Positions 10,844 to 22,626 of a stretch of DNA of 64,000 nucleotides are shown piece by piece. Location of the stretch: contig JAUMIR010000003.1 in assembly GCA_030847615.1 (NCBI GenBank), positions 286,806,265 through 286,870,264 on the forward strand, given 5' to 3'. The notes beneath the pieces are model-generated. The model had not been told where the DNA came from and ran no database searches. It was given only the letters and a program-made list of their open reading frames with translations. This DNA is from Gambelia wislizenii. Its lineage: Eukaryota; Chordata; Lepidosauria; Squamata; Crotaphytidae. Position numbers and translations under genes: made by a program. Each line of letters opens with the position of its first letter. Within the stretch, counting starts at the first letter, position 1.

Positions 10844-13353
10844 TTCCCTCTCCCACTAAATACCCCACTCCCATCCTCCCCCCCACGGTCCCCTATTTGT
10901 TGGTCACTGTTGTGTTATTTTTGCAATAGTTGTGTGTTGTTTAACTTCCAATTCTGGTGATTGTGTTTATTAATTCATACAGTATGGCGGCCAATGTGCT
11001 GGTGCAGCATGACAGTAACAGGAGACATTGCAGGGAGGCTCATATTACAAACAAACAGAGGAAAATTACAGACTGTTCTGATGAAGGCAAAACAAACAAT
11101 GGTTACATTTGTTGGAAAATATAGTTTGCAGTTCAATAAGTGAAAATGGTTCAGCTATTGAAGGGTTAACTGATAAGCCATATGAGATAAGCTGATGTAA
11201 CTAAAGTTTCTAAAGTTTTGCTATTGGAGAATCTGGGATGAAGGGGAGTGTCTTGAGTCTTCTTTGTTCCAGAAGCTATGATCCGAACTGAGAGGACCCT
11301 GAAAGGGATGTCCTAAACATAGACTTGTAACAATGTAGTTTGTAAGTATTTTGAACTAGTTTTACTTTGTTTTGATGACTTTTTTTTGTTCCTGCCATGA
11401 ATGAGCTCTCTAAACTGTGAATAAAGATGCTTTTGTACTTTTTAAACTAACTTTTGAGTCTTGAGTGGTTATTTTGGTAGTTAAACAACTTGGAAAAAGA
11501 CAAAGGGTGTTTGGTTATTTAACAAGCTATGTATGCTAACATTCTGATGCTAGATGCTGCTGCGTTAACATTAAACTCTGCTAAGTTGGCTGTATTCTCC
11601 ACTAACGTGTGAAGTACAGTGTGGATGTTTAAACAGGGACAACATACCCTGATATTTTAAACAGTGTATTTTTACACATTCCAATAACATTTACCCCCAT
11701 CAGGCACCACCATATGTCACGGGGAGTAAGTGTTGGAATGCCAGGTCCCCAGCTCAGTTTATTTTAACCTAATATAAAATCAGAAATGGGAAAGAACAGG
11801 TACAATACCTGGGACTTTTCAGTCAGCCTAGATGTGACCTAACCCTGTATTTTAACTGAAGGCTCAATGGGATTTACTTGTTAGGGAATAAGAGTTTGGT
11901 CTTCCTTTGGAAAGATCTAGTCCCATTAAAAACACCACATCCTGCTCAAGCCTAGTTTTATTAGTGAAATGACAGTGTCATCTGATTCCTTAGTGCTAAA
12001 ACCTCAGAACTTAAGGACTCAATATTATAGAACTTAGAATATATGATGTAGGTAGAACGTATGATGGAGCAGAGAAGGTGTGCTGGCATTAGTTTGTGAT
12101 GAACTCATTATTTTCTTCTGGTAAAGCCAAGAGTGACTTATGTGGGCCCTTGGAAAAGTGTGGCTTAATAAAACACCTATATCATCCTCATTGTGTATCA
12201 TGCCTTTGCCACATGTTTTAGAGGAACTTAATGACAATATTCAAGAGATTTCTTTTCCTTTTAGTTTTATTGGCAGCTCCCTTTTTTTTTTTTGTATCCT
12301 TCCATCTGTTAAGCCAGATGCCTTAGAACTATGAATCCTGCCAGTAAATTCTAAAACTGCCTACAGTAAGTTTTGTGTAGATAATAATGTCACAGTTTTA
12401 TGGTCTGATACTTTCTCACAATGCATATGGGCCTGAAATATGTTTCTTATATAAATGCTCATAAGGTTTATGAGGCAGCAGGAGCTCAATAAGTTCTGGT
12501 CCAGAGCAAAGCATGTTTTGTACAATTTCTTGGACTAGAATAATTCTGATGGAGAAATTAGATTTTGAAAAAGACAAAAATATTTGGAAAGGGATAGGAG
12601 TTCATTTATGTACGTACGTTGATGTTATTTGAAGTTCCTCTAATGTTTGAATGTTAGATGAAGTTCCAGTGGGGAAAAAATGGAGGTGGGGGAGAATACC
12701 AGCTTAGAGGTCAAAGCAAGGTGAATCATAGCGAGACCTTGGTTTTGTCAATATATCAACCGCATAGCTATATTCTGTTGCTTTTTTTATTTCATCTTTT
12801 AAAAACTGTATAGAAAATAACAAACATTGCCTGGAGGTAATGCCACAGTTTCACAATAGGTCCTTTAGGGGTTCAGGGCCACTACATAATCTATCACTCT
12901 AATTACAAAAGACATATCCATGAACATGTGTCAGCCTTATGTTGCCTGTTTGACTTTGGCCTCTTTCTCCCTGGGGCCAAAATACAACTCAAACTATTGT
13001 TAACTGTCACTAAAAGAGCCACTGGCATAATTGTATTAGTATTATTAGTATTAGTATGTGCCCTGCTGGGGTTTCAAGCGGTTGTTGCAGCTTGGAGTGG
13101 CAGTGTTCCTTTCACACGGTTCAGCTACATGGTATTATTTTAGGGGGAAAATATTGCATTTTTTTACATGTGTGTGGTGTTTGGCTTAGGGAGTGAGAGG
13201 AGGGGCCTTTATGAGGCTGGGGGTGTAGATGCAGATTAAGTCGTAAGAGTGAATTGTCAGGTGGACAGGGAATTTGCAGTTGGGTGGTAATTGGCTGATG
13301 GAGTAAGAGATTGGTTGGGTATGTTTCCTAACCCGCCAAACATACCCAAGCCC

Positions 13354-13392
<39 letters not shown>

Positions 13393-13429
13393 TTTGTTTT
13401 GTAAGAATTGAGTCAGTGAAGATGGACCT
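10844..13429. other. Unassigned DNA, possible LTR remnant at 11020-11460
   Basis: An AATAAA signal sits at 11420-11425, 3' of a region with promoter-less, transcript-like composition. It may be the R/U5 part of an old LTR or a processed 3' end, but no TG..CA boundaries or target duplication were found. From 11460 to 13429 nothing is recognised apart from poly-T runs and an 'attagtattattagtatta' tract near 13032-13056. Confidence 0.3.
13358..13390. repeat. (CA)n microsatellite
   Basis: About 16 uninterrupted CA units. Confidence 0.95.
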
Positions 13430-13560
13430 TTTTTATTATTTTTTATTTAGTTATTTATACCCCGCAAACTTACAAATTGTTTTTAAGCAATAACAATTTA
13501 CACATCTGCACTACATTAAGCAGTTTCCAATGTGTGTTAGTTAACCTCCCAACTAATTAA
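13430..13560 (-). mobile_element. Second-family tRNA-SINE, 3' half
   Basis: 'tatttagttatttatacccc' ... 'aattgtttttaagcaataac' ... 'gcagtttccaatgtgtgtta' matches the complete copy at 40855-41127. The tRNA-like head is absent. Confidence 0.65.
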
Positions 13561-16500
13561 TTGGATTTTTGGAACAGACATTATTTACTATGTTATAGAA
13601 CTAGACCAATGTTTGATATGGGTTTTGATATCACCCGGGGGCCCAGGGGGTCACATCATTGCCCCACTGCCACTGCAACAGAACCCAGGCAGTCAACTGG
13701 CAGTGGCAAGGCAACAGATTAACTCACCCTTAATGCACTACCAGCATATGTTACATTGGGTACAGCTAGTGATTCAACAATTCTTCTTCATTTTCTTTCA
13801 CATGTGCGTCCAGCTTTTTGTGTCTTGGCTTGTCCTTTCTGAGGTTTTCCTTCTTCCAGCTGTTCCTTTCCAACCTGGTTTTTTTTAAAAGCAAAGTCTG
13901 GTAATTGAGTATTTGTGTAATTCTAAATTAAATATTTGTTTTCCCTTACTACACAAAGTGAATAACTTTGGAAAGGGGTGGGAATGGAACACAGAATGGT
14001 GATAGATAAATGGGGTACTTAATTTATTGCTAGAGTTCTGGAGTAAAACATCTTCTTCTTAGACACAGGATGGCAATAGAAATTTTTCAAAATGTATAAT
14101 CTCTCTCTTTTTTACTTATAAAGACAAGATTTCATGAACCTCAGTGCCATGAATTTTTCTCAAACTGTTCTTTATATGAGAATATTGATGAGTATGTTTA
14201 TTTAAGGACAATGTGAAATTATTTTTTTTAATTTTGCAGTTTATCCTCAATAGTAATAATTTCAGAAATTAAAAATATATTAAGATTTATATGAATTTCA
14301 CTGCTATCAATCTGGAGTATTTACCTTGTTGAGATTTTTAAAAGCACCTGGATTAACTGGTGTAACATCCGTACATTATTTTGTTGGCTATAGTTTTCCT
14401 ATGAACTTCAGAATTCTTTACTTATTATTTTTTTTAAAAAAAAAATTAACAAAGCTCACTTATGGTTTTCAGCCTCTTCTTATTTTGAAAAAAGCACCCC
14501 CTCCAGTCTAAAATTTGAGATTCTGAGCAATGTGAGTAATGCATTCAGCAAAGGTCAGGTGGGTTGTGTACACAGGACAGGGTCTTCTATAGCAGCATAA
14601 TGGAGGAACTCCCTACGAAGCAAAATCAGGCTCCCCACCCCCTTTTGAGCTTCTTGTGAGCAGCCAAAACTGTACTCTTGCATGTGGCCTTTGGTTCTTA
14701 AAACCAGATTTGGGCTTCTATACTGTCTTAAATGGTCCAAAATGACCAATTCTCCCTCAGGTGCTTTTGGAGAGTTAACTGGCCAATTTTATATGAGTTT
14801 GGGGAGTAATGGGGAGCATGGGAAGACTGGGAAGTGCAAAAATGGCCTTGGGGTCCATATATGACCCAGAGAAGCTTGAAAGATGGTGATGTAATAATGG
14901 GTCATGTGTTATTGCCCCAATAATGCAATGCTCTCCCCGGTGAAGCTTGTCTGACACCAGCTTGGTCGATAAAGAATTTTCCTCTTATCTTGGGTATTTA
15001 GATAGTTTTAGCAGTCTGGCCTTGGTGGTTGTTTCTGGTGTCCCTCAATATGCTGAATGTAGGGAGTTCTTAGATGATCTTTGAAATGGACACTTTTAAT
15101 ATACTGTACTTCTGTGATTTCCACAAACACACACACACACAGGATCACATCACTGTGCATCCAAACATTGCATCACTTGTGTTTATCTGCATGAAACAAC
15201 AACATTTAAAAGCAGTAGGACTGGTAAAATCTAATACATTAAGCAAAACATGACTCATAACCCCACCAGTGTCATATATATGATTGAATGCCAGCACCCC
15301 AAATGCAACATGCAAGGTGTTAGAAAACCTACCATTAATCTTTGCACAAGATTCATCACCCAAAAGTTGAACAGCCTGTTACAAAACATTTCAATTCTGA
15401 GGAACACATCCTTTCCAACATGTACATACCTCCTATAAAGAAATCCTATGAGCCAACCATAGTTGGAAAAAAGAAAAGAGACTTTCTGTATTTAAAGACT
15501 CAGTACCTTGATATTGTATGACCTTAATTTAGAGGACAGTACCACTCTTGCCTCCAGCGTTATGTTTAGAATCCCATGCTTAGGTCCTGGGCTGCTAGAT
15601 CCTATTTGTCACTCCCAGTCCAGTTGACATCAGTGTGGAAGGTAGAAGCTAAAATGAATGATGCTTTATTTATACAAATGCCTCTTTTCAATCATTCTAT
15701 TAAATTTATTTAAATTTGATGGTATACTTCTGAGATCCATGTTCTATGTGAAAACAATGCTGTTGCTTTACTCACTACACAGTGTATCTACACAGACAGA
15801 GACATAGGTATAAGCTGAGACAGAGATAGCTTCGGGACTCCTTTTGGTTAAGTGATACATAATTAGCTCATCACTAATTGGACCCAGACTTAGTTTATTT
15901 AGAGTAGACCACTGAAATCAATGGAACTGAAATTAGTTGTACTACTTACTCAAGCTCCACTATTTCAAATGCATTTACACCAAGTGTAACTAAGTTGGCA
16001 TCTAATTCCATGTGATTTAGTCTGAATTCAGATTCTAAATTATGTCCTTTAGGCATGCACCAAACAGACTGGTGTGATTAAACCAACTGGTTAAACCAAC
16101 TGGTGTGGTTAAAAAAAAGCAAACAACCTAGAATATTTAACAATAGATGGCAGTGTTGCCTTTCTCAAAAAGCTTGCTTTGTTAGTGGAAAAATAGAGGA
16201 AAATTACTGTTCAGACAAGCATATAGGCTTAATTTTATTCATACTGTCTGTACTGTATTGTAATTGAACATCTGTAAACTTTGGCATTTGTTGTCAAGTG
16301 GTTTGTGATGTAAAGATCATTACAGAATTGTTTCTAACGGTGATTAAAAGTTAAATACAAAAAACAACCCAACAGACAGAATTCCTAGCTGGTTTAGGAG
16401 CAGAATCTGCCAAGCTGGTTTCATGTTATAATTCATACCAGTCAGGGAGGTCATCATGGGATTTGAGGTGATTGGATTAACATGGATATGTATAACACAC

Positions 16501-16836
16501 CCAAATGATTCTCATTCTTATCTAAGGTGAGGTAGTAAAAAGCGTTCAGCTGGTATCTAGAATCAGTGATGGATCAAATAAGGATGAGCAAACTAAAACA
16601 TAATCCTGACAAGACACAAAGTTTGTCTTTTGAGTGAGATGCTATTCAACTTGGTTTAGCCTACTCCTAGAATCTAAACAAGGAAAAATGTCACCCCTCC
16701 ACCCCAGATATCCTGACTCCCCATGACTTGTCACATGAGTGAGCAGATTTAGGTAAGTAATATACACAAGTGCGACCCATTTCACTGAAAGTTGTAAGTG
16801 AATAGCCAAGTTAACATTTTATAACAGAGCTCCCCG
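13561..16836. other. Mostly unassigned DNA
   Basis: Apart from a possible Penelope-type scrap at 15145-15440, no known repeat or gene is identified. Short simple repeats occur: (CA)n at 15126-15141 and poly-A/T near 14431-14447. Confidence 0.4.
15145..15440 (+). pseudogene. Possible Penelope-type GIY-YIG scrap
   Basis: One frame reads 'TSVIYMIECQHPKCNMQ', followed by basic residues and 'RFITQKLN'. This resembles the start of a GIY-YIG endonuclease in Penelope-like elements (hydrophobic-I-Y-x-I-x-C, then R-x-x-x-H). The YIG motif itself is not intact and stops occur upstream. It could also be a chance resemblance. Confidence 0.3.
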
Positions 16837-17100
16837 CAGTACAGGTCACACCCCATATCCATCAAACCAATATCTGCAGTTTCAATTATCAGTAGCTGAA
16901 AAAATAGGGACACATACCATGGAATCATGCAGGAAAATGCCCAGAGAGGTGTCCTCCCTAGGAATCACTAGATCCTCCAATGCAACTCTATGGTACTGGA
17001 CATCCTTTATTTTAATAGGTTTCATTATTATCCGCAGTTTCATTTATAAATGGTAAGCCTGAGAATGTATCCCCTGCAAATATGGGGTGACCAGTTCATG
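16837..17100. mobile_element. Tigger/pogo-like MITE
   Basis: The left end reads CAGTACAGGTCACACCCCAT. The right end, reversed, reads 'catgaactggtcacccca', giving similar terminal inverted repeats. Subterminal 'tatctgcagtttc' and 'tatccgcagtttc' occur inside, as in Tigger-type nonautonomous elements. No transposase remains. Confidence 0.5.
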
Positions 17101-18321
17101 CATCATGGAGGACTATTCCTCTAGGAATCATCTAGTTTCTCCACTCAAACAATTTCAAAATTCTTTAGCTATATAAAACAGACTCAACTTTGATAGGCCA
17201 GTCACCTATTAAAAACCTAAAATATGTTAACAAATATGCTACCTGTTCAGGTGAGGCTCTTAAACACAGGGGTAGGATTAGGATCTTCTAGTATAAACAA
17301 CTACTCCAACTTGTTCTTGAAACATAGCATCTTGCAGTGCATCTTGATTTGGCCAAGAGATAGTATTAAAACATCTACTGCCCTGCAAACTGAAGACTGT
17401 GCATTTTTGCCTAGTGGCATTTAAAAATACATTTTGCATATTCAGCTTCCTATTATAGAATGTTATACCATATCGACTCTACTTAAATGTCTCCACCATA
17501 AGGCTGAATAAGGTGATTCCATCAATCAAATGGCTCTGAGTTGGTGTAAAAGGACAATAAAACGTTAGTCTGTAACCACAAGAAAGCATTCAGTCAGGTA
17601 GTCATTATTCCATTATTATTATTTATTTTTTCTGCCAAGGAGGGGAAGAAACATTTGTGGTAATTTGGGCAACGCTAGGTGACAAAATAATAAAACTAGC
17701 CTTGGGTTTTTGTACCTTGATGTGGGATGGGGGAAGAGTGCCATTTCTTGCTCAACCTCAGGCAGTAAAATCTCTTTGGTTTTGCCCTGAGACAGTGTAG
17801 GAGTGGGGCAGAGTCATTTAAACCACCTATTTCTGATTTATCAGCGAACTGAAGTACACCTTATGTGTGGAATCTTTGAACGGATCTATTCACATTTTTG
17901 TTTTTAGTTTTAATTCACCATTGGAATACTTAGAACAGGAACTTCTACTCCACTCCTCCATAGCTAATGTCTATGTTGGGGGAGAATTTATGCTAGGAAA
18001 GTGCCAGGTGTAGGAATAAATGTACTTTCCAGAAGGATGACTGTTTCAACTAAATTCAGATTCCTTGAGCTACATTAAAGTAAAAATAAAAAATGTAGGA
18101 AGGACTAATGGATTTCCCATGTAGTATGCCATATTGACAGATAACAAACTTGTTTTCTTGATTTGCATGATTCTGTAATTACAGTGAGAGAATCATCAAG
18201 TTGGAGATCACTTCAAGCTGGAGGTCATTTTTTCATACATCAGATATATTATTTGAATCAATAGTTATTTGAGTTAATAATTCAGATCAACACATGGCAT
18301 AGTACAAACAATATGGTTACA
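17101..18321. other. Unassigned DNA
   Basis: No gene and no recognised repeat family. Only short A/T-rich runs are present. Confidence 0.45.
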
Positions 18322-18671
18322 TGTGAAGTCGAAGGCTTTCATGGCCGGCATCCATAGGTTTTCCTTGGTTTTTTTCTGGGCTGTGAGGCCATGTTCTGAA
18401 AAAGTTTATTTCTGATGTTTCTCTTACATCTGTGGCTGGCATCTTCAGAGAATGGTTGGGTAGGAGTGTGTGTGGAGTTTATATACTGTGAGTCCATGTT
18501 GGAGAGGATATGTAAATTTGTGTATTTGAATGGCTAGTTTCTGGGTGGAGATATGCAAGTAGGATTAGTGTCTGTTTGGCTAATGGTTGGCAAATTGTCC
18601 ATTGTCTGCTGGAAATCCCCCTTTCCCTGGGTGGAATTCATTTGCATGTGTTGAGTTTTGATTCTATTGTT
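18322..18671 (-). mobile_element. Penelope-like element 3' tail, left arm
   Basis: On the minus strand it runs from the coding end (18672) through 'gcaaatgaattccacccagg' to 'catggccggcc/gccatgaaag'. It is the inverted counterpart of 19596-19930. It contains 'ctctgaagatgccagccaca', the hammerhead-like start described in Penelope elements, at 18435-18450. The second half of the ribozyme core (GAAA) is present but stem II pairing is broken. Confidence 0.65.
18415..18452 (-). ncRNA. Decayed hammerhead ribozyme-like motif
   Basis: On the minus strand CUGAAGA is followed about 20 nt later by GAAAC and 'aucag'. CUGANGA and GAAA are the conserved hammerhead core. Helix II (GCC against AGA) no longer pairs, so activity is unlikely. 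Hammerheads in Penelope-like elements are established knowledge. The call here is by motif only. Confidence 0.35.
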
Positions 18672-18956
18672 TTTCAGGACTGGCAGTCAGATTTTGCTTA
18701 CTTTTAGGGTTTCTTCTTTCCTGTTGAAGTTGTCCAGGTGTTTGTGGATTTCCATAGCTTCTCTGTGCATTCTGGCATAATAGTTGTTGGCCTGGTCCAG
18801 AATTTATGTGTTTTTAAATAACATTTTGTTTCCAGGTTGGTTTATAACATGTTTTGCTACTGCTGATTTTTCTGGCTGGCCCAGTCTTCAGTGTTTCTCA
18901 TGTTCCTTGATTCGTGTTTGCACACTGCGTTTAGTGGTCCCTATGTAAACTTGTCC
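18672..18956 (-). pseudogene. Penelope-like element, GIY-YIG endonuclease C-terminus
   Basis: The minus strand encodes, with internal stops, 'GQVYIGTTKRSV', 'TRIKEHEKH', 'YYARMHREAMEIHKH' and 'NFNRKEETL'. These are the YIG core, the R-x-x-E-H segment, the catalytic-type E in R-E-A-x-E-I and the terminal N of the Penelope GIY-YIG domain. The reverse transcriptase that should precede it is missing, because the sequence upstream (above 18956) switches abruptly to a LINE. Three stop codons show it is dead. Its 3' tail follows at 18322-18671. Confidence 0.8.
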
Positions 18957-19594
18957 TCTCTCTCTCTGACTTTTCTTCGCAAACGAAGATTCAGGAAGGT
19001 CTCATCCTGTGCTTTCTGCAAGCGCGCTGATGACTGAAAAGGCCAATCCAAGATAAACAAGTCTGGTTGCAGAAAGCACAGCAGAAGATCTCCTTGGGTG
19101 ATGTTTCTGGGTTATGATTCTTTCTGTGTTGTTGTTTCTCTTCAAGATTTGTTTGGCGTGAGGTCTCAAATAAGATTGCAGCATTGTGGATAGTACGTCT
19201 CCATGCCTCCTGATGTGAGGCCATGGTGGACCATTGTTGGTGATCAGTTTGGCCGAGCCTGAGATGTTGTTTCAGGGAGTCCTTGTATCACTTTTTTGGA
19301 GTGCCCCTCTTATGCTGACACGTGGCAAGTTCACCGTAGAGTACTATTTTTGGGAGGCGATGGTCCTCCATCCTAGAAACGTGCCCTGCCCAGTGCAGCT
19401 GTGTTCTCAGTATCAATGCTGGTGATTCCTGCTTGCTCAAGGACAGCAACATTCATCACAGAATCAGTCCAGTGTATATTTACCCTGCATGGTATGCGAT
19501 ATACTCCTGCAGCTCTGAGAGGGTCTCTTTTGTCCTTTAGCCTATAGAGCCTGTAGATGCTTCAGTTCATCCTCCAGGTAGTGGGGTTTGCAGA
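18957..19594 (-). pseudogene. Non-LTR retrotransposon ORF2 C-terminus
   Basis: The minus strand reads 'LHWAGHVSRMEDHRLPKIVL', then a basic linker, 'EAWRRTIHNAAILFETSR', and a terminal cysteine/histidine motif 'CCAFCNQTC..GLFSHQR'. This is the C-terminal tail found after reverse transcriptase in one LINE group, and I cannot name the clade. It is frameshifted and 5'-truncated. It lies exactly between the two inverted Penelope tails. A second copy, plus strand, is at 48054-48490. The 3' end of both copies is 'gaagaaaagtcagagagag'. Confidence 0.75.
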
Positions 19595-19595
19595 C

Positions 19596-19930
19596 TCTGA
19601 CTGCCAGTCCTGAAGAACACTAAAATCAAAACACATGCAAATGAACTCCACCCAGGGAAAGGGGGATTTCCAGCAGACAATGGACCATTCGCCAAACATT
19701 AGCCAAACAGACACTAATCCTTCTTGCATATCTCCACCCAGAAACTAGCTATTAAATACACATATTTACATATCCTTTCCAACAGGGGCTCACAATATTT
19801 AACCTCCCCCACATTCCTACCCAACCATGCTCTGAAGATGCCAGCTACAGATGCAGGCGAAATGTCAGAAACAAACTTTTTCAGAACATGGCCTAACAGC
19901 CAGGAAAAAAAAAAAAACCAAGGAAAAAAT
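19596..19930 (+). mobile_element. Penelope-like element 3' tail, right arm
   Basis: It begins 'tctgactgccagtcctgaag', which matches the end of the coding part of the left arm, and continues through 'cagggaaagggggatttcca' to a poly-A near 19903-19917. Relative to the left arm it is inverted, so the two arms could pair over more than 300 bp. It contains a better-preserved hammerhead-like motif. Confidence 0.7.
19826..19870 (+). ncRNA. Hammerhead ribozyme-like motif
   Basis: CUGAAGA at 19832-19838, the short helix-II candidate GCC (19840-19842) pairing with GGC (19856-19858), then GAAA at 19859-19862 and 'tgtcag'. These are the conserved parts of a minimal hammerhead (CUGANGA...GAAA). The layout matches the hammerheads reported in Penelope pseudo-LTRs. 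The cleavage site and helix III are very short, and activity is untested. Confidence 0.45.
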
Positions 19931-20734
19931 ATAGTTATAATTTCTTCCCTCTTCTTCCTCCCACTCCATGAATTCATCTAGAAATTAAAGTTAGGGATAA
20001 AAAGAATTTCACTAGATTCAATAGTCTTGGAGAAGTAACTTTTCCAGCTCTCTTGAGTCTTTCTGAAGGAGGGAACTTATCTCACCTTAAAAAATTGCAG
20101 ATTTTTCATGATTACAGGGCTTTCTGGAGAGACAAATATACAGCAGCAAACTTTGTATATTATAGAATTATAGTATATACTATTGTATTATAGTATAGTC
20201 TTAGTATTTTAGTATTTTATAATGTGTTTTATTGTCTTATTTTGATTATGTATGTTTGATGTTCTGCCTTTTGGTGAAAAGGGCATTCTAAATAAGTGTT
20301 GTTGTTATAAAATGTGCGTGTGTTACTGAGAGCACAGACACAGGCCAGTTCCAGGCAGAAAGCCAACACAACTATAAACATGATAAGAAAAGAAAATGGT
20401 GAATTGACCTATAACAAAATCAAGAGTGGTGCTGCTTTAAAGAGCACAGACTGATGGAATCAGATGGCTGATGTAATCTAATGGAAGTCAACTGTGCATG
20501 GTTTGTTATATCACCTCTAGAGAGGAGACTATTTGTTTACATAACTAGGGACCAGTAAACATCTTTTATTTTATTGGACCAGATCTGTCAGTAGATCAAT
20601 CAGGAAAGAAATACAACAAGCTAAAAGGAGACAGATGGGGTGTGTGTGACTGAGCATCTGCCTCCTAAACAGATGTGGCTGTTAGGCAACCCTAACCAAT
20701 AGCATAGCCCAAACCAATCTGTGCTGGCCTATCC
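19931..20734. other. Unassigned DNA, possible LINE tail
   Basis: 'tattgtcttattttgatta' ... 'tctgccttttggtgaaaagg' at 20220-20300 looks like a worn LINE 3' end but cannot be assigned. Otherwise nothing is recognised. Confidence 0.3.
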
Positions 20735-21218
20735 TGGCCACAGAGATGGCCTGTTCTTCCCTTATTACCTGCACAGAATAGGCCAAGTCCAAACAGAATG
20801 CTGGTCTGTTGCTGCAGCTGCTGCCACCTCCGCCACCGCTGCCACCACCACTGCCATTTTCTTTACTCTGCTGGGTCTAGGAAGCTATCCTGCACTGTGT
20901 AACAACCCTCCTGCATGTGACCAGCCTTGGTGACATGCTGCAGGCCTACTGCCTGGACCCACAAGAGTAATGGCGACCAACAGCTAGAGCTATGGGCTGG
21001 TCTGCACTCTGGGCTCCGGTGGACATGTGGGGCCCAATTAGTTTCCTTCTAGCAGAAATGGAATAAACCAGGTATTTTTAAAAGCTGCTGTATCAGGCCT
21101 TACCCCAGCTTGCCCCCACCTGAGCCCCATTTCAGCCCCAAAGGTTGTAAGGATCATTTGGACTGTAGGGCTCTCAGATGGAGGAAGAATGGGCTAAATA
21201 GCCCACGTAGATAAGGCC
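20735..21218. mobile_element. Nonautonomous DNA transposon, copy of 42483 family
   Basis: It shares with 42483-43008 an internal GCC-rich tract ('gccaccgctgcc'), 'atgtgaccagccttggt.aca', 'gacatgtggggcc' and the subterminal 'cccatttcagcccc'. The right end is 'cacgtagataaggcc', the worn inverse of the family's GGGCTCATCTA terminus. The left end is uncertain. It has no coding capacity. Confidence 0.5.
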
Positions 21219-21298
21219 AAAGACTGATCAGGCTGCTAAATAGAGATATTTCCCATTCTGATTGTAATCAATGTCTGTTATGGATGTTTATAGATATA

Positions 21299-21440
21299 GG
21301 AGATTATCAGACACACTAAATATGGCATGATAATAATGCCAGGAGATTGCTAAAGAGCTTGCTTTTCACATGACATTGTCCCTGTGTCCTTATGCTCCCT
21401 TTCTGGTCCCATTTCATACTCATTGATTTTTGTTCACGGC
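21299..21440 (+). mobile_element. DNA transposon end (GGAGATTATCAGA family)
   Basis: The left terminus GGAGATTATCAGACA is followed by 'ggcatgataataatgccagg', as in the complete element at 29795-30395. No right end is found before the copia relic begins, so it may have been broken by that insertion or by deletion. Confidence 0.5.
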
Positions 21441-21467
21441 TTAAGCTGTGAATAGATCACCCATTCT

Positions 21468-22280
21468 GCTCCTGTTATGGAATGATCGGCAGCCCAGGAG
21501 ACAATGCAGCATATGAAACACTTCCCAAGATTTCTGGAATGTGCAGTTTGCAGAAAAATAAAGGTAAAAGCATTCCCTATTACTAAAAGAAGCTAGTGTG
21601 TCACACACAGACCTTTTGAGGTAGTCCATGCTGATTTAGCAGGTCTCTTCAAGCCCACTGAAGGGGGAAACTGCTATTTTGTAGTAATTGTAGACAGACA
21701 CACTAGGTATGCTTTTGTGTACCTGCTCAAAGAGAAGAGTCAGGCAGCAGACAGGTTCTGTGAATGGGTGAACCCTGTGGAGAGGGAATTTCCCTACCAG
21801 GTTGCCAGTTTGGTGACAAATAGAGGAGGTGGTTTTTTTATCTAATAGTCTCCAGTCCTGGATGCATAGGAGGGGGATTAGACATAAAACCACAAACCCT
21901 GCATCTCCTGGGGAAGATGGTCTTGCTGAAAGGAGAATTGGGATGTTAAAGCAGATGAAAGAGTGCATTATGGAAGATTCACAAGCCCCAGCTGGGCTAT
22001 GGGGTGTGGCACTGCTGACTGCCAATCACCATTTGAATAGGTTGTGGACATCTAGTGTCAGACAGACTCCATATTACCTATTGTACGATAGGGTGCCAAA
22101 CCTCAAACACCTGCACATTTTTGGTCAATTTGCAAACGTTCTGTTACTGCCAGCTCTAAGGAAACCTGGACAGCGTAAAACCAGAAGGCTTCAGTTCCTA
22201 TGTTATGGGGGCAATAAGTACAAGTTTTCTGTATACCCTGGAAAGATGATCTTTTCCAGGAGTGCAAATTTTGAATTGCA
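21468..22280 (+). pseudogene. Ty1/copia-like integrase (relic)
   Basis: The plus strand encodes, over several frames, a cysteine-pair zinc-finger end ('ECAVCRKIKVKAF'), the first catalytic aspartate context 'VHADLAGLFKPTEGGNCYF' and 'GLAERRIGMLKQM' around the catalytic glutamate. It continues with the conserved post-core 'NHHLNRLWTSS', 'TPYYLLYDRVPNLKHLHIFG' and 'SRSANF'. This is the order of the copia-type integrase. Protease and gag are absent upstream, so the element is 5'-truncated. Frameshifts and the absence of a clear second catalytic Asp show it is inactive. In an intact element it would insert the cDNA into the host genome. Confidence 0.88.
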
Positions 22281-22626
22281 CGCACGTTGGGACAGATTGC
22301 AATCAGGAAGTGTTCATTCCATTGGGAAGGCATGTGCCAGTAACTCCCAAAAGTCCCATAAATGGAAGGGTAGTAGTATCTGACGATTAGGGGGAAGCAG
22401 AGGAAGAAAAGCCTGAGACTCCCCAAGCCATGCCAGCTCACACAACACCACCAAGCATTGAACCTGACATGTTTCTGAAGAGAGAGCCCAAAACTGAGAG
22501 AGTCAGTAATAGCAGTGTCAGTGAGGATGAGACAGGCACAACAGAAGTGCTCATTCCCAGAAGGTTCAAAGGAGATGGAAACGAGTCTCACATGTTTGTC
22601 CTACAAGAAGTCAAATTGTGCAACTA

